Source: Candidatus Protochlamydia sp. (GTDB taxonomy: Bacteria; Chlamydiota; Chlamydiia; Chlamydiales; Parachlamydiaceae). From it: a stretch of 64,000 nt of DNA. Position 1 is the first letter of the stretch. Every line of letters starts with the position of its first letter. This document shows, in pieces, positions 44,028 to 53,538 of this stretch. Made by a program: the position numbers and the translations under genes. Under the pieces are notes generated by a model. It was not told the DNA's origin. It did no database searches and saw only the letters and a program-made list of their open reading frames with translations. The DNA is taken from contig JACDAQ010000018.1 of assembly GCA_013695355.1 (NCBI GenBank), positions 22,475 through 86,474 of the forward strand, in the 5' to 3' direction.

Positions 44028-44394
44028 AAATCACCCATTTGAGTTAAAACGCTATTGATGCTTTGTCGCCAAAAATTTAAAAATTCTAAAATCTTCCATT
44101 TTTTATTAAAAATAGGTAAAGCGAGATTTCATTGTAGTCTAGTTTTGCCGAAAGCGTCAATATACTTGTCGTGTAACATGAATGATTTTAGAATTCAACC
44201 TCATTATCCAAAGCTATGATTTTCCTTTAATTAGGTTTGTTTTTTAGCAGAGCAACCTTAATTTAATTTTAACAGAAACTTTAAATTATTGTATCACATT
44301 TAATTGGCTTATTATTTTTCGGTGTCACCTTAGCTTAATTGGTATTGCACAAAATAGCGGGATCACTTTAAACCTGAGAAAAATTCGAGTTTAT
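44028..44394. other. Divergent promoter region between sctD and the hydrolase
   Basis: AT-rich, no gene. It should carry the promoter of the T3S block on one strand and that of the alpha/beta hydrolase on the other. I cannot assign boxes with confidence. Confidence 0.4.
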
Positions 44395-45396
44395 ATGAAC
44401 CATAACTCTTTTAAAGTTCTCATCAAATCCATCAAATTTTTGCTATTGACTACGTTATTAGGAAATGCATTAGCCTTTGGAACAGAAATTGAGCTTCCTT
44501 TGGGCAAGACCGCCGTTTTGCCAGAATTTTACAATTTTTCCTCTCACTTGGTCGAAATCGGAAAAGGACGCAGGATGTATTTACAGTGCCAGGGAAGAGG
44601 CGCTCCAACGGTAGTGTTTATCTCTGGTCGCACAGACCGGGCAAATATATGGCAAACTACGACCAATCCTGCCAAAAAAAAATTCAATGTATTTTCTGAG
44701 GTTGCTAAATTTACCCATTGCTGTGCTTACGATCGTCCAGGTACTGTCACAATTGTTGGGAATACAGTGGACACTAGCCGCTCGACCTCTGTCCTGCAAC
44801 CTACTACCCCAATAAATGCGGTCGCTGATCTGCATGCGTTATTAAAAAAAAGCAAAGTGACACCTCCCTACGTATTAGTGTCCCATTCCTATGGAGGATT
44901 GATTGCACGGCTTTACGCAAGCATTTACCCGCAAAGCGTTGCGGGGCTTGTCTTAATCGATACCCTTACTGAATTTCTTTATGACACCCTAAGCCCTCCG
45001 GAGCAATCACTATGGGTACGGCTGAACAGCAATTATTCAAAAGACTTGGATGAATATATCATACAGGAAAGAACAGATTTTATTTCGGGATTTGAGCAGC
45101 TTAGGAAGGCCTCTTCATTGCATGAGATACCCACCATCGTGCTAACCTCAGATCAGCCCTATGATTTTAAAGCCTTGATCGATCAAGGGGTGCTGCCACC
45201 TGGCACACCCATTGACTCTGGTCCAACCGTCTTTAAGGCCCATTTAAAAGGGCAGCAACAGTTAGCCAGACTCCTTAATGCCAAGCATATTACAAAGACC
45301 CAAGCCGGGCATTACATCCAAAACGAACAGCCTCAACTTGTCATTGAGGCGATCCGCGAAGTTGTTGATACCACTCGGAAAGAAAGAATCAAATGA
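44395..45396 (+). CDS. Exported alpha/beta hydrolase
   Basis: 333 residues. A signal peptide (about residues 1-30: FKVLIKSIKFLLLTTLLGNA) suggests export. The alpha/beta fold shows RMYLQCQGRGAPTVVFISGR, the nucleophile elbow SHSYGG (serine in the middle), and KTQAGHYIQ with the catalytic His near residue 303. The Asp is probably D194 or D251 in VLIDTLTE / IVLTSDQP. The substrate is unknown (lipid or ester). The last 8 bases overlap the convergent gene at 45389. Confidence 0.85.
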   Translation: MNHNSFKVLIKSIKFLLLTTLLGNALAFGTEIELPLGKTAVLPEFYNFSSHLVEIGKGRRMYLQCQGRGAPTVVFISGRTDRANIWQTTTNPAKKKFNVFSEVAKFTHCCAYDRPGTVTIVGNTVDTSRSTSVLQPTTPINAVADLHALLKKSKVTPPYVLVSHSYGGLIARLYASIYPQSVAGLVLIDTLTEFLYDTLSPPEQSLWVRLNSNYSKDLDEYIIQERTDFISGFEQLRKASSLHEIPTIVLTSDQPYDFKALIDQGVLPPGTPIDSGPTVFKAHLKGQQQLARLLNAKHITKTQAGHYIQNEQPQLVIEAIREVVDTTRKERIK

Positions 45397-47686
45397 AATC
45401 ATCAAAAAGCCCTGGAACAGGAAACTCCTCTCCTTCAGATTCAGAGGGAATGTTTGTAGAAACTCTTACGGTGTTATTTTGCAAAGCAAAATTTTTGAGG
45501 AAATTTGCTTGATCGTTTAGCTCGGCTTCCATATCTCTTCCTTCGGTATTTTGCTTTACATCGAAATCAGGAATTTGATTATTTATCTCATTTAAATGAC
45601 TGTTTAGCTGCTTAGATTCCATATGAAGTCGAATCAATTTATTGCGATCATTATGAATTCCTTTTATGGCCTCTTCATATTTTCGTTGTGTTGCTCCTAA
45701 GTAATCATCAAATTCAGTAAATTTCATTTGCAATTTTTCTCTTTCTTCAATTAACTCTTCTTTTTTTTCTTTATTTGATATTCTTGAAATAAACCCACTT
45801 TCAATTTCTGTGATTTGTTTTTCTAAATCTTGAATTTCATTTTGAGTATTAGCTTTGTTTCTTTCATACTTGATTTTATCAATAACATTCCCGGGAACCT
45901 TATTCCAATCAATTTCATCGGGAAATTGTTCTTTTGGTTTGGCTCGCGCATGTTCTAACAGTCTATTTTCCAAATCTTTATTTTTAAGATTCCAATTGTT
46001 TAGCTTATTTTTTTCATTCGTTGGATCCGTGTAAGTAGATTTAATAGAATCATATTCAATTTTGTTTTCATCAAATTTATTAAGATAGCCTTCAATACGA
46101 TCTTGTAAATCTTCATGTGAGTCTTTTAATGAAGTTTTTATAATCACATCATTTAAAATACGTTGTTGCTTAGTCATTCTTTCGCCCTGAATATTCAGGC
46201 CTTTAAGAGCATCATCATTTAGGATTTCTCTCATTCTTAAATCAGCACCTTTTTCGAATGTTTTGGCACCTTTAGCACTGGGGGTGTTTGTAAATGGGTT
46301 AGTCCGTCTAATGTCTGGCGCGTAAATTTTTTGTCCTTTTGCAGTCACCTTTTCTAAGCCACTGACCTGGCCATCTCCATCCCTTTTTAAAGTAATTTCA
46401 AAAACAGTGGCTGTAAGGAATTTTCCTCTACTAGTTGTGTCTTCAGGGGCTAAAGCAGCATTTTTTATCCCTTTAGCGGTTCCATGAACAGCTAAAAGAG
46501 CTTCTTTTTCATTATCGGCACTTACAAAGAACTCTCTTGACAGTGTTAATGTTTTTTCCGCTCCATCCGCATTTTTTCCGGTGATAGTAAAATTTACTTT
46601 AACTTTGTAACAAACGTCACCTGATTTATTTAGATAAGATTCAACATGGAATTCAGGAGGATCTGTTTCCCCGTTTTCGACTTGTTTTTTTAAGCCTGCA
46701 TCAATGCTATTTGTTATTTTGATATCTGTTAAATTGTTATCTTTTAGTAATTTAACAGCATCCATCAAAAGTCGTTGAGGGGGGATTTGTGGATCTTTAT
46801 CATAATTACCAAGTTGAAAATCATTAGATGTTCTTTTTGTATTTGGAGACCTTAATTCAGTTGCGTCGCGTTTAGAAGAACTATCAACAGCAATATCAGC
46901 AACAATATCCGTAGCAATATCTTCAACGGATAAATTTTCTGAAACTGATAAATCTTCTCCCTCAGGATTGCTATCGATTCCCTCATTATCTTCAATTTCT
47001 GATGAAGAGCTATCATTTATTAGTAGATTCATTATTTCATCGAAATCCCCGCTGCTTTCACTATCGAAGTCTTCGGGATTTACGCCTTCCTCTTTATAAA
47101 ATTCATCTAAGGGTTGTTTTATTTTAGCCTCTAATTGAGCATCTAAGTAAAGCTCTTGATCTGATGGTGATAAGTCATTATATTTTTCATTTAAAATGTC
47201 CCTACTTTTTGAATTATTATTTTCAGATAAAGAAATAGAGGGGGGATTCTCTTCATTTAAACCAACTTGTTGTTCTTCCGAATTATCATTTTTATTGAGT
47301 GAAAGTAAAATGTCGTCGCTATTTTTACTATTTCCATCGCTTATATTCTGGCTTTTGCTTAGATTGTTTTTTAAGTTTTCGAAAGTATTTATTTGCTTAC
47401 TTTTTACAGTTGGACGAGAAGAGATTTTCTGTTTTTGAACTAAATTTAATTGTATTTCAACATTTAAATCAGATATATTTTCTTTCTGTGCGTCGCATTT
47501 TTCAAAATTGTTTGTAGGTGGAGATGTAAATTTAACAGTATTATGTGTAAGTTGTAAATTACCATTTTGTGGTTGCTTTACAGTAGAAGTAATTGTTTGT
47601 TTGATTTCCTTATTGATTTTATTGACATCTTGAGGTGTATCTATATTTATAGAATTTGAATGATCTATATTTGTGAGATTATTCAT
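45389..47686 (-). CDS. Large acidic coiled-coil protein, unknown family
   Basis: 765 residues. The N-terminal 270 residues are disordered and rich in Asn, Ser and acidic residues (DEIMNLLINDSSSSEIEDNE). A globular part (about 300-480) contains FHVESYLNKSGDVCYKVKVN and FTNTPSAKGAKTFEKGADLR. The C-terminal 280 residues are coiled coil. No signal peptide or membrane segment. Convergent with, and overlapping by 8 bases, the hydrolase gene. Such size, acidity and coiled coil are seen in T3S effectors of environmental chlamydiae, but this is only a resemblance. Confidence 0.7.
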   Translation of the reverse strand: MNNLTNIDHSNSINIDTPQDVNKINKEIKQTITSTVKQPQNGNLQLTHNTVKFTSPPTNNFEKCDAQKENISDLNVEIQLNLVQKQKISSRPTVKSKQINTFENLKNNLSKSQNISDGNSKNSDDILLSLNKNDNSEEQQVGLNEENPPSISLSENNNSKSRDILNEKYNDLSPSDQELYLDAQLEAKIKQPLDEFYKEEGVNPEDFDSESSGDFDEIMNLLINDSSSSEIEDNEGIDSNPEGEDLSVSENLSVEDIATDIVADIAVDSSSKRDATELRSPNTKRTSNDFQLGNYDKDPQIPPQRLLMDAVKLLKDNNLTDIKITNSIDAGLKKQVENGETDPPEFHVESYLNKSGDVCYKVKVNFTITGKNADGAEKTLTLSREFFVSADNEKEALLAVHGTAKGIKNAALAPEDTTSRGKFLTATVFEITLKRDGDGQVSGLEKVTAKGQKIYAPDIRRTNPFTNTPSAKGAKTFEKGADLRMREILNDDALKGLNIQGERMTKQQRILNDVIIKTSLKDSHEDLQDRIEGYLNKFDENKIEYDSIKSTYTDPTNEKNKLNNWNLKNKDLENRLLEHARAKPKEQFPDEIDWNKVPGNVIDKIKYERNKANTQNEIQDLEKQITEIESGFISRISNKEKKEELIEEREKLQMKFTEFDDYLGATQRKYEEAIKGIHNDRNKLIRLHMESKQLNSHLNEINNQIPDFDVKQNTEGRDMEAELNDQANFLKNFALQNNTVRVSTNIPSESEGEEFPVPGLFDDFI

Positions 47687-47853
47687 AAATCACCATTTAT
47701 TATTAATGTATACACTTTATTATATTCAAATTTTATTGGAATTACAACTGATATTATTATCTAATTATAACTATAAAATTGCTTGACATCTAATTTGGTA
47801 TCGCTCATGCAAATGTGTGAACTGATAAATCAAAAAAATATGACGGGTTAGGC

Positions 47854-48819
47854 ATGGAATTAAGCAAGTTAATATCAAACTATCGGACTCCAAAGGCCAA
47901 ATTAGAGGATTTAAAATCTCATTTTGCTAAGGCTCATGAAGAATTCCAAAAAAATAAATCCGATGCTAAGCTTATTACCGCAGCAATCCATGCAAGTTTG
48001 AGTTTGGCTGGAGTTTCGAGTCCTGATGTGGAGGCTTCATGGGTAGCTTATGCCTCCAATTGTAATAATTTTCTTAAACAAGAAAATTATTTCTCTCCTC
48101 TTGGTCACTACTTTGATTATTTGATCACAAGATTTAAGGGGATTGACTGCAAAGACATTTTCACAGTAAGAAAAGCTCTTTTACAATTAAAAAGAAGCCT
48201 TGAACTAGATCCTTCTTCTGAAGTAATTAAAAAAGAATTTAAAAATCTTCAAAATGAAATTAACTCGACATGGGCAACTTTAAGGAAAAAAAATGAGATT
48301 AATGAAACAACGTTTGAAGATTTGGAAGATCAATTAGAAAAAATTCTCAGGGAAGATGCCTTTAAAGATGAATTTCAAGAAAATCCCGCTCTCTTCAAAT
48401 TCATAAAAGAGGCCCCTGAAACCTTTAAAGATAAACATCCCTATCTTTTAACTATTAATGATTTTATCTACCGCTACCCGAAAGCCGCAAATATAGAATA
48501 TGAAGGAAGCTACAGTACTGAAAAACTTCAAAAAATTCTTCATGATGCTAAACATAACCCTATTATCAAAGGAATTTATTTATTATGGAAAGAGCCTCAA
48601 ATTAATCTAACTGATTCCATGCTTATTAAAGAATTTTTAATAAAAAATCCTCAGATGCATATATATTTTGGAAATTCTGCCGATGGAAACATGCTATTGA
48701 ACGCTTTTGAATCAGAGGAGAATCTTTCTGAAAAAAAGAAAAGCTTGGCTTTTAAAGAGGGAAAAATTAGCAACTTTGATGGAAAAATATACAGTTATTA
48801 TATAGATTATGAAAAATAA
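47854..48819 (+). CDS. Single-module member of a repeat-protein family
   Basis: 321 residues. Residues 1-210 form one module also found three times in the next gene: HYFDYLITRFKGIDCKDIFT, LLQLKRSLELDPSSEVI, a helix with EDLEDQLEKILREDAFKDEF and the ending FKDKHPYLLTINDFIYRYP. The C-terminal 110 residues (YSTEKLQKILHDAKHNPIIK, GNSADGNMLLNAF) are not in the sister and are different in character. No signal sequence. Probably all-alpha, TPR-like. Codirectional with the three-module gene 94 bases downstream. Function unknown. Confidence 0.72.
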   Translation: MELSKLISNYRTPKAKLEDLKSHFAKAHEEFQKNKSDAKLITAAIHASLSLAGVSSPDVEASWVAYASNCNNFLKQENYFSPLGHYFDYLITRFKGIDCKDIFTVRKALLQLKRSLELDPSSEVIKKEFKNLQNEINSTWATLRKKNEINETTFEDLEDQLEKILREDAFKDEFQENPALFKFIKEAPETFKDKHPYLLTINDFIYRYPKAANIEYEGSYSTEKLQKILHDAKHNPIIKGIYLLWKEPQINLTDSMLIKEFLIKNPQMHIYFGNSADGNMLLNAFESEENLSEKKKSLAFKEGKISNFDGKIYSYYIDYEK

Positions 48820-48913
48820 TTTAATTATAAACATAAGTCTAGCAAAGATGGCTTGTTTTAAAACCGGCTTATAATTATTATTTTTGCAAAACATGTTTAT
48901 AAGGAGTTCTTTA

Positions 48914-51064
48914 ATGAATCTAACTAGTTCTCCAGCTAGTACTCTAGCAGGAAACCCCTCAGGGTTAGAACAATTATTACAGGGTGAGGAATCCATCCAA
49001 TTGAAAGGAAATGGCACTTTCCTATCTAATTTAACTAATTCAAAGTCAGAGAAAATAAAAACTGGCACTTTGACTTCTGAATTTTGGTTTCAAACTAAAG
49101 CAATTGACCAAATCAAAAAGCAATATAATGAAGCAAAGGTAGATTTTGAAAAAGATAAAAATTTAGCCAATATAATTAAAGTGTTTAAATTAAGTTTATC
49201 AATGGCTGGAATTTCGGATAAAGAATTAGAGAAGGAATTCTTGGGCCGCACTTCTACATTACTTGATATTTTAGAAAAAGATAGTTATTTTCTGGCGATA
49301 ACACATTTAGCCAAAAATACCTTTGATAGATACCTAGGAATTGATTGTAAAAAAATTAATTTAGTTAAGGAATGCGTCTTTCAACTTAAAAGAACACTTG
49401 AATTAGATTTGAATATTTCGCAATTCAAACGTGTCTATGATCAATCATTGGATGAGATCAAAAAGGCGTGGATTGATTTGGAACAAATAGGCGAAATTAA
49501 TATTGAAACCCATCAACATTATCTTATCCAATTAGAAAATTTTTTGACTGAAGATCCTTTTAAAGAAGAATTTCAGAAAAATCCAAATTTATTTAATTTA
49601 GTCAAAAAAGCTCCAAAGGCTTTTAATGAAAAATTCCCTCACCTTACAACTGTAGAGGCGTTCTTTGAAAAATATCCCCTCCCCGTTCTTTCAAAAGAAG
49701 AAAAAAAAGGTATTCTTATTTCAAATTATTGGAAAATGAAAGGACAAACTAGTCAGTTTAAAGCGGAATTTAATCAAGCACATGAAGAGCTCACAAAAAA
49801 TAAAAATAATATAATATTACTTGGAAAAGCCGTTCAAGCGAGTTTACGTGTAGCTGCTTTTTCAAATGCTAAAGTAGAGATCAATTGGGTAAACTATGCA
49901 ATAAATTGCAAAGAAGCTATGAAACAACAACATTATTTTAACGGAGCAAGCCACTATTGTGACTATTTAATCACCCGCTATCAAGGAATTGATTGTAGGA
50001 AGCTTATAATTGTGAAAGAAGCTTTACTCCAGCTAAGAAGAGTTATTGAATTAGACTCAAAGTTTTTGGAGGCTAGAAAGGAGCTGGAGCTAATGCAAAA
50101 AGAAATCAAAGATGCATGGAAAGAGTTAGAAGTAATAAGCGAAATTGATTCAAAGACTCATCAAAAATATTTGTTTGATCTAAATTATTTTCTTTCTGAA
50201 GATCCCTTTAAGTCAGATTTTCTAAAAAACCCAGATCTTTTCAATTTAGTTCATAAAGCGCCTGAAGACTTCAAATCCAGGCACCCTAGTCTCCTTTCAA
50301 AGGAAAAATTCCTTGAAAAGTATTCACCCCAAAAATCAAAACCTCTTCTATCCCCACAATCAAACTTAGGAATATTAGTTTCTGAATATTCCCAGCCCGT
50401 AAAAAAAGAAGAAAGTGATGAATTTTTAAGGATACAGGATGCCCTCGTTAGAACACCAAACGATTTAAAATTGATTGCAGCTTCTTTTTGGCCAGGATTA
50501 AAGATGCCAATGGTCTCAACCTCTGAAAGGGGGGTAGGAGGCATTTATTATGCCATTCACTGCAAAGAGATCATCAAAAAAGCTAACTATTTTAGCGGTC
50601 TGCCCCACCATTTTGAATATACCATCACAAGGTATAATAAAATTGACTGCCAGGACCTTTCAATTGTCAGGCTTGCCCTTAATCAGCTTAAAAGAAGCCT
50701 TGAGCTTGATCCAACCTCCCAGAGAGCCAGGAAGGATTACAATGAATTACTTGAAGACGTAAAAAAAGCTTGGAATGAACTTGAACAAGCAAAAGTAATT
50801 CAACCCGACACGCACCAAAAATATCTAAATCAGCTTGAAGCTTATAGGCGTGAAGATGCTTTTAAAGAGGAATTTGAAAAAGATCCCACCCTGTTCAAAT
50901 TATTCCAAAATGCCCCAGAAGAATGCAAAAAAAAGTTTTCACATCTTTTGTCAATGGATAGTTTTATCAAAAAATATCCTAATTCATCCCTTGCCAAAAA
51001 AATTGATTTATCTGGTATTCATCCAAAAATTAATTCAGACTCAGGGCAAATCAACAGCAAATGA
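48914..51064 (+). CDS. Three-module repeat protein
   Basis: 716 residues from ATG 48914, preferred over an upstream start because AAGGAG sits 10 bases before it. After a Ser-rich leader (1-45), three modules of about 210 residues lie at roughly 50-260, 265-480 and 482-692. Each contains a Y-x-IDC core (HYCDYLITRYQGIDCRKL in module 2, HHFEYTITRYNKIDCQDL in module 3), QLKRSLELD or a variant, and ends with a DPFKEEFQKNPNLF-like helix and FPHL/HPSLLS plus FLEKYP. Modules have diverged to about a third identity. The related gene at 47854 has one module. A T3S substrate role is possible because the leader is Ser/Thr-rich. Confidence 0.75.
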   Translation: MNLTSSPASTLAGNPSGLEQLLQGEESIQLKGNGTFLSNLTNSKSEKIKTGTLTSEFWFQTKAIDQIKKQYNEAKVDFEKDKNLANIIKVFKLSLSMAGISDKELEKEFLGRTSTLLDILEKDSYFLAITHLAKNTFDRYLGIDCKKINLVKECVFQLKRTLELDLNISQFKRVYDQSLDEIKKAWIDLEQIGEINIETHQHYLIQLENFLTEDPFKEEFQKNPNLFNLVKKAPKAFNEKFPHLTTVEAFFEKYPLPVLSKEEKKGILISNYWKMKGQTSQFKAEFNQAHEELTKNKNNIILLGKAVQASLRVAAFSNAKVEINWVNYAINCKEAMKQQHYFNGASHYCDYLITRYQGIDCRKLIIVKEALLQLRRVIELDSKFLEARKELELMQKEIKDAWKELEVISEIDSKTHQKYLFDLNYFLSEDPFKSDFLKNPDLFNLVHKAPEDFKSRHPSLLSKEKFLEKYSPQKSKPLLSPQSNLGILVSEYSQPVKKEESDEFLRIQDALVRTPNDLKLIAASFWPGLKMPMVSTSERGVGGIYYAIHCKEIIKKANYFSGLPHHFEYTITRYNKIDCQDLSIVRLALNQLKRSLELDPTSQRARKDYNELLEDVKKAWNELEQAKVIQPDTHQKYLNQLEAYRREDAFKEEFEKDPTLFKLFQNAPEECKKKFSHLLSMDSFIKKYPNSSLAKKIDLSGIHPKINSDSGQINSK

Positions 51065-51177
51065 TAAATAAAGTGCTACAAACTCAGGTTATAAATAACG
51101 TTAACAAAATGTCTTCGCCTTCAATCATTCTAACGAAGTTCTTTCATCACTATATTTAGAAGAGAAACCAATATCAA

Positions 51178-51522
51178 ATGCAAACGATTTGTATCAAAAC
51201 AAAATTAAAAAAAGGCACCCTTGATGATGTAAGAGAGTGGTTTGCTACTTTGAAAAAAAGAATCAAGGAAGTCAAGGATACATTAAAAAGTGAGGGGGTA
51301 GTGGTTGAATCGGCCTTTCTGGATCATCACGGTGATGATAGTTTTTTAATTTATTATGTAAAAGCAGAGAATATTGATCTGGTTTATGAAATTTTTGAAA
51401 AATCCGATCTTCCAATCGATAACTATTTTAAAGAATGCTGGAAAGAATATTGTGAAGGGCGCGAGGTATTAGAAGAGTTATTAGATGTTGATCGTATATA
51501 TAACAATTCTAATTTCTCTTGA
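51178..51522 (+). CDS. DUF6176 family small protein
   Basis: 114 residues: KTKLKKGTLDDVREWFATL, VVVESAFLDHHGDDSFLIYY, then ENIDLVYEIFEKSDLPIDNY. This resembles the DUF6176 family, ferredoxin-like stress or quorum-type folds of unknown function. Starts at ATG 51178. It lies just upstream of mazEF but has its own space of 54 bases before the mazE ATG. Confidence 0.6.
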   Translation: MQTICIKTKLKKGTLDDVREWFATLKKRIKEVKDTLKSEGVVVESAFLDHHGDDSFLIYYVKAENIDLVYEIFEKSDLPIDNYFKECWKEYCEGREVLEELLDVDRIYNNSNFS

Positions 51523-51541
51523 TCTTCCCAATGAAAATTGG

Positions 51542-51556
51542 ATATACTCAGTATAT
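51542..51556 (+). promoter_or_regulatory. MazE operator palindrome and promoter
   Basis: ATATACT C AGTATAT is a perfect inverted repeat, 20 bases before the mazE ATG. TATACT within it can serve as a -10 box, with TTGATC about 18 bases upstream. The overlap of palindrome and promoter fits antitoxin autoregulation. Confidence 0.55.
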
Positions 51557-51576
51557 ACAAAAGAAAGGTTTTTTTT

Positions 51577-51813
51577 ATGGAAACTCACATTCAGAAATGG
51601 GGAAATAGTCTTGGGTTACGCATTCCTAATCAAGTCATAAAACAATTACAACTTCACGCAGGAAGTGCAGTAAATATTGAAATTGAAGACGGTAGGATAA
51701 TTATTGAAACGCCCAAATATGATTTAGATACAATGCTAAAAGGCATTACTCCGAAAAATTTACACCATCTAAAACTTGATGATGAACAACAATTAGGAAA
51801 TGAAGCATGGTAA
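51577..51813 (+). CDS. mazE: MazE-type antitoxin
   Basis: 78 residues from ATG 51577 with AAAGG upstream. The N-terminal AbrB-like DNA-binding half reads HIQKWGNSLGLRIPNQVIKQ and VNIEIEDGRIIIETPK, and the C-terminal tail LDDEQQLGNEAW is the toxin-neutralising extension. It overlaps mazF by 7 bases. An earlier in-frame start at 51538 adds a non-conserved leader and lies over the operator, so I rejected it. Confidence 0.9.
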   Translation: METHIQKWGNSLGLRIPNQVIKQLQLHAGSAVNIEIEDGRIIIETPKYDLDTMLKGITPKNLHHLKLDDEQQLGNEAW

Positions 51814-52139
51814 AATATATTCCCAAACGCGGAGATATAATATGGATAGAATTTGATCCTCAAAAAGGGAAAGAAATTCAAAAAACTAGACCTGCCGTAA
51901 CTATTTCACCCCTTTCTTACAACCAAAAAACTGGTTTGGGTTTATTTATGCCTATAACAAGTCAGATTAAAGGGTATCCTTTTGAGCATATTATAGAAAC
52001 CGGTGAGATAAATGGAGCTATTCTTTGTGATCAGATGCGTTCCCTAGATTGGAAAGCACGTAAAGCTAAGTATATTGATCAAATTTCGGCTTCATCCCTG
52101 GAAAATGTTCTTTCAAAATTCAGAGTTTTACTTTCATAA
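51807..52139 (+). CDS. mazF: MazF-type mRNA interferase toxin
   Basis: 110 residues of the PemK/MazF fold: PKRGDIIWIEFDPQKGKE, IQKTRPAVTISPLSYN, FMPITSQIKGYPFEH and the C-terminal DQMRSLDWKARKAKYID. MazF cleaves mRNA at short motifs; the specificity here is not predictable. All core residues (Arg and Thr of the catalytic pocket) seem present. Overlaps the mazE end, typical of the operon. Confidence 0.93.
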   Translation: MVKYIPKRGDIIWIEFDPQKGKEIQKTRPAVTISPLSYNQKTGLGLFMPITSQIKGYPFEHIIETGEINGAILCDQMRSLDWKARKAKYIDQISASSLENVLSKFRVLLS

Positions 52140-52378
52140 TTCAAATAAATCAATAACATTTTTGCCCTAATCTAATTTTGGCTTGATCCCTTATTTATAA
52201 ATTTTTTTTAATTAGTGTGCTATCAATGCGAATAAAATAGCTTTTGACTTATATTCAAAGCCACACAGACTTAGAAAAAATATGAATGATATTTTCAGCT
52301 TTACCCACCTTGAAAATTTGGCACACAATAAGAATGTTACAATTCAAAAAAATTCTTTCTTTGTTAGAGGTCTGAGGC

Positions 52379-53149
52379 ATGATGATGACAGAAAAGTTTT
52401 CTTTTTTAAAAACTAGGCTGCCGATATTTTGTTTTGGTATGGGTCTAGGAATAGCTAGTCAGCATATTCCTGAATTGCAAGTCTATTCACATGGCCAAGA
52501 GGCTCTTTTTCCCTGCATGCCTATTTCCTGCTTTCATATTAATCGAACTGGTTATTCTTTGGCTTATGATGCCCGAAACCGCAATCCAGCCTGGGTTTAT
52601 GAGCATTTAACTGCCGAAAGCATTCAGGGCAACGCAAAGCGGGCGCAGGACTTTAAAGAAGATCCCAACATTCCAAACAATTTAAGAGCTACTTCAACAG
52701 ACTGTAAAGGTCAAGGTTTTGACAGGGGCCATATGGCACCTGCTGGTGATCATCGATCTACTTCCGAGGCAATGAATGATACTTTTTACATGACAAACAT
52801 TTGCCCGCAAAGCCCTCAGCTGAATCGCGGCTACTGGTCTAAGCTAGAAAAACATGTGAGAGACCTGACAAAGCAATATGCAAACGTTTATGTAGTGACT
52901 GGCCCCCTTTATTTACCACATAAAGAGGTAGACGGAAAGCGTTACGTAAAATATCAAGTGATAGGCAAAAATGATGTAGCAGTTCCCACTCATTTTTTTA
53001 AAGTATTAACTTTGGATAGTGGAGTAGGGGATGCGCATACATTTGCTTATATCCTACCTAACGAGGCAATACCTCCCAAAACTCCCTTAGAAAATTTTGA
53101 AACGACGATAGAAAAAATAGAACATCTGGCAGGACTAATTTTACAATAA
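52379..53149 (+). CDS. DNA/RNA non-specific endonuclease (EndoG/NUC1-like)
   Basis: 256 residues. The catalytic motif is DRGHMAP (115-121, H118), with QLNRGYW (N149, metal ligand) and DTFYMTNICPQ (134-144). YSLAYDARNRNPAWVYEHLT is also typical. The N-terminus (TRLPIFCFGMGLGIASQHI) is hydrophobic, suggesting export or anchoring, so the enzyme could act outside the cytoplasm on nucleic acid for nutrition or in the host. ATG 52379 starts in ATGATGATGA; any of three Met codons may be used. Confidence 0.88.
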   Translation: MMMTEKFSFLKTRLPIFCFGMGLGIASQHIPELQVYSHGQEALFPCMPISCFHINRTGYSLAYDARNRNPAWVYEHLTAESIQGNAKRAQDFKEDPNIPNNLRATSTDCKGQGFDRGHMAPAGDHRSTSEAMNDTFYMTNICPQSPQLNRGYWSKLEKHVRDLTKQYANVYVVTGPLYLPHKEVDGKRYVKYQVIGKNDVAVPTHFFKVLTLDSGVGDAHTFAYILPNEAIPPKTPLENFETTIEKIEHLAGLILQ

Positions 53150-53538
53150 TTTCATTGTTTGATTAAACTCAAAAATTTTTCTTTCATGAATCAGCCTTAT
53201 TCCTCCTCATGTGTTTAAAACAATAAAGGTTCCTACAGCATACTTCAATTGCCTTTTTTGCATAAATAATCTGACAAGGGCTTTATCTTCAATTCATTTA
53301 TAAATGATAAGTATTACTTAATCTACTCATTATCAAAAACTTTCGATCTCAAGAAAAAAAAATTTCATTTTTTTACTTGCCAATAAAGTTTATACAGGAT
53401 CATAACTTAAACGTAAGCATAAGTAGTTCAATGCCTCATAGTCATATCTACAACCGTTTATTTGACTGAATTGCATCAACTCTTCGCTTAATTTAAATCA
53501 ACTTTTATTGAAAGTTTTTCGAAATAAAGGAGATTGTT
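53150..53538. other. Intergenic region upstream of the repeat protein
   Basis: No gene. Presumably carries the promoter for the KGG-type gene; AAAGGAG at 53527-53533 is its ribosome site. Confidence 0.4.
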
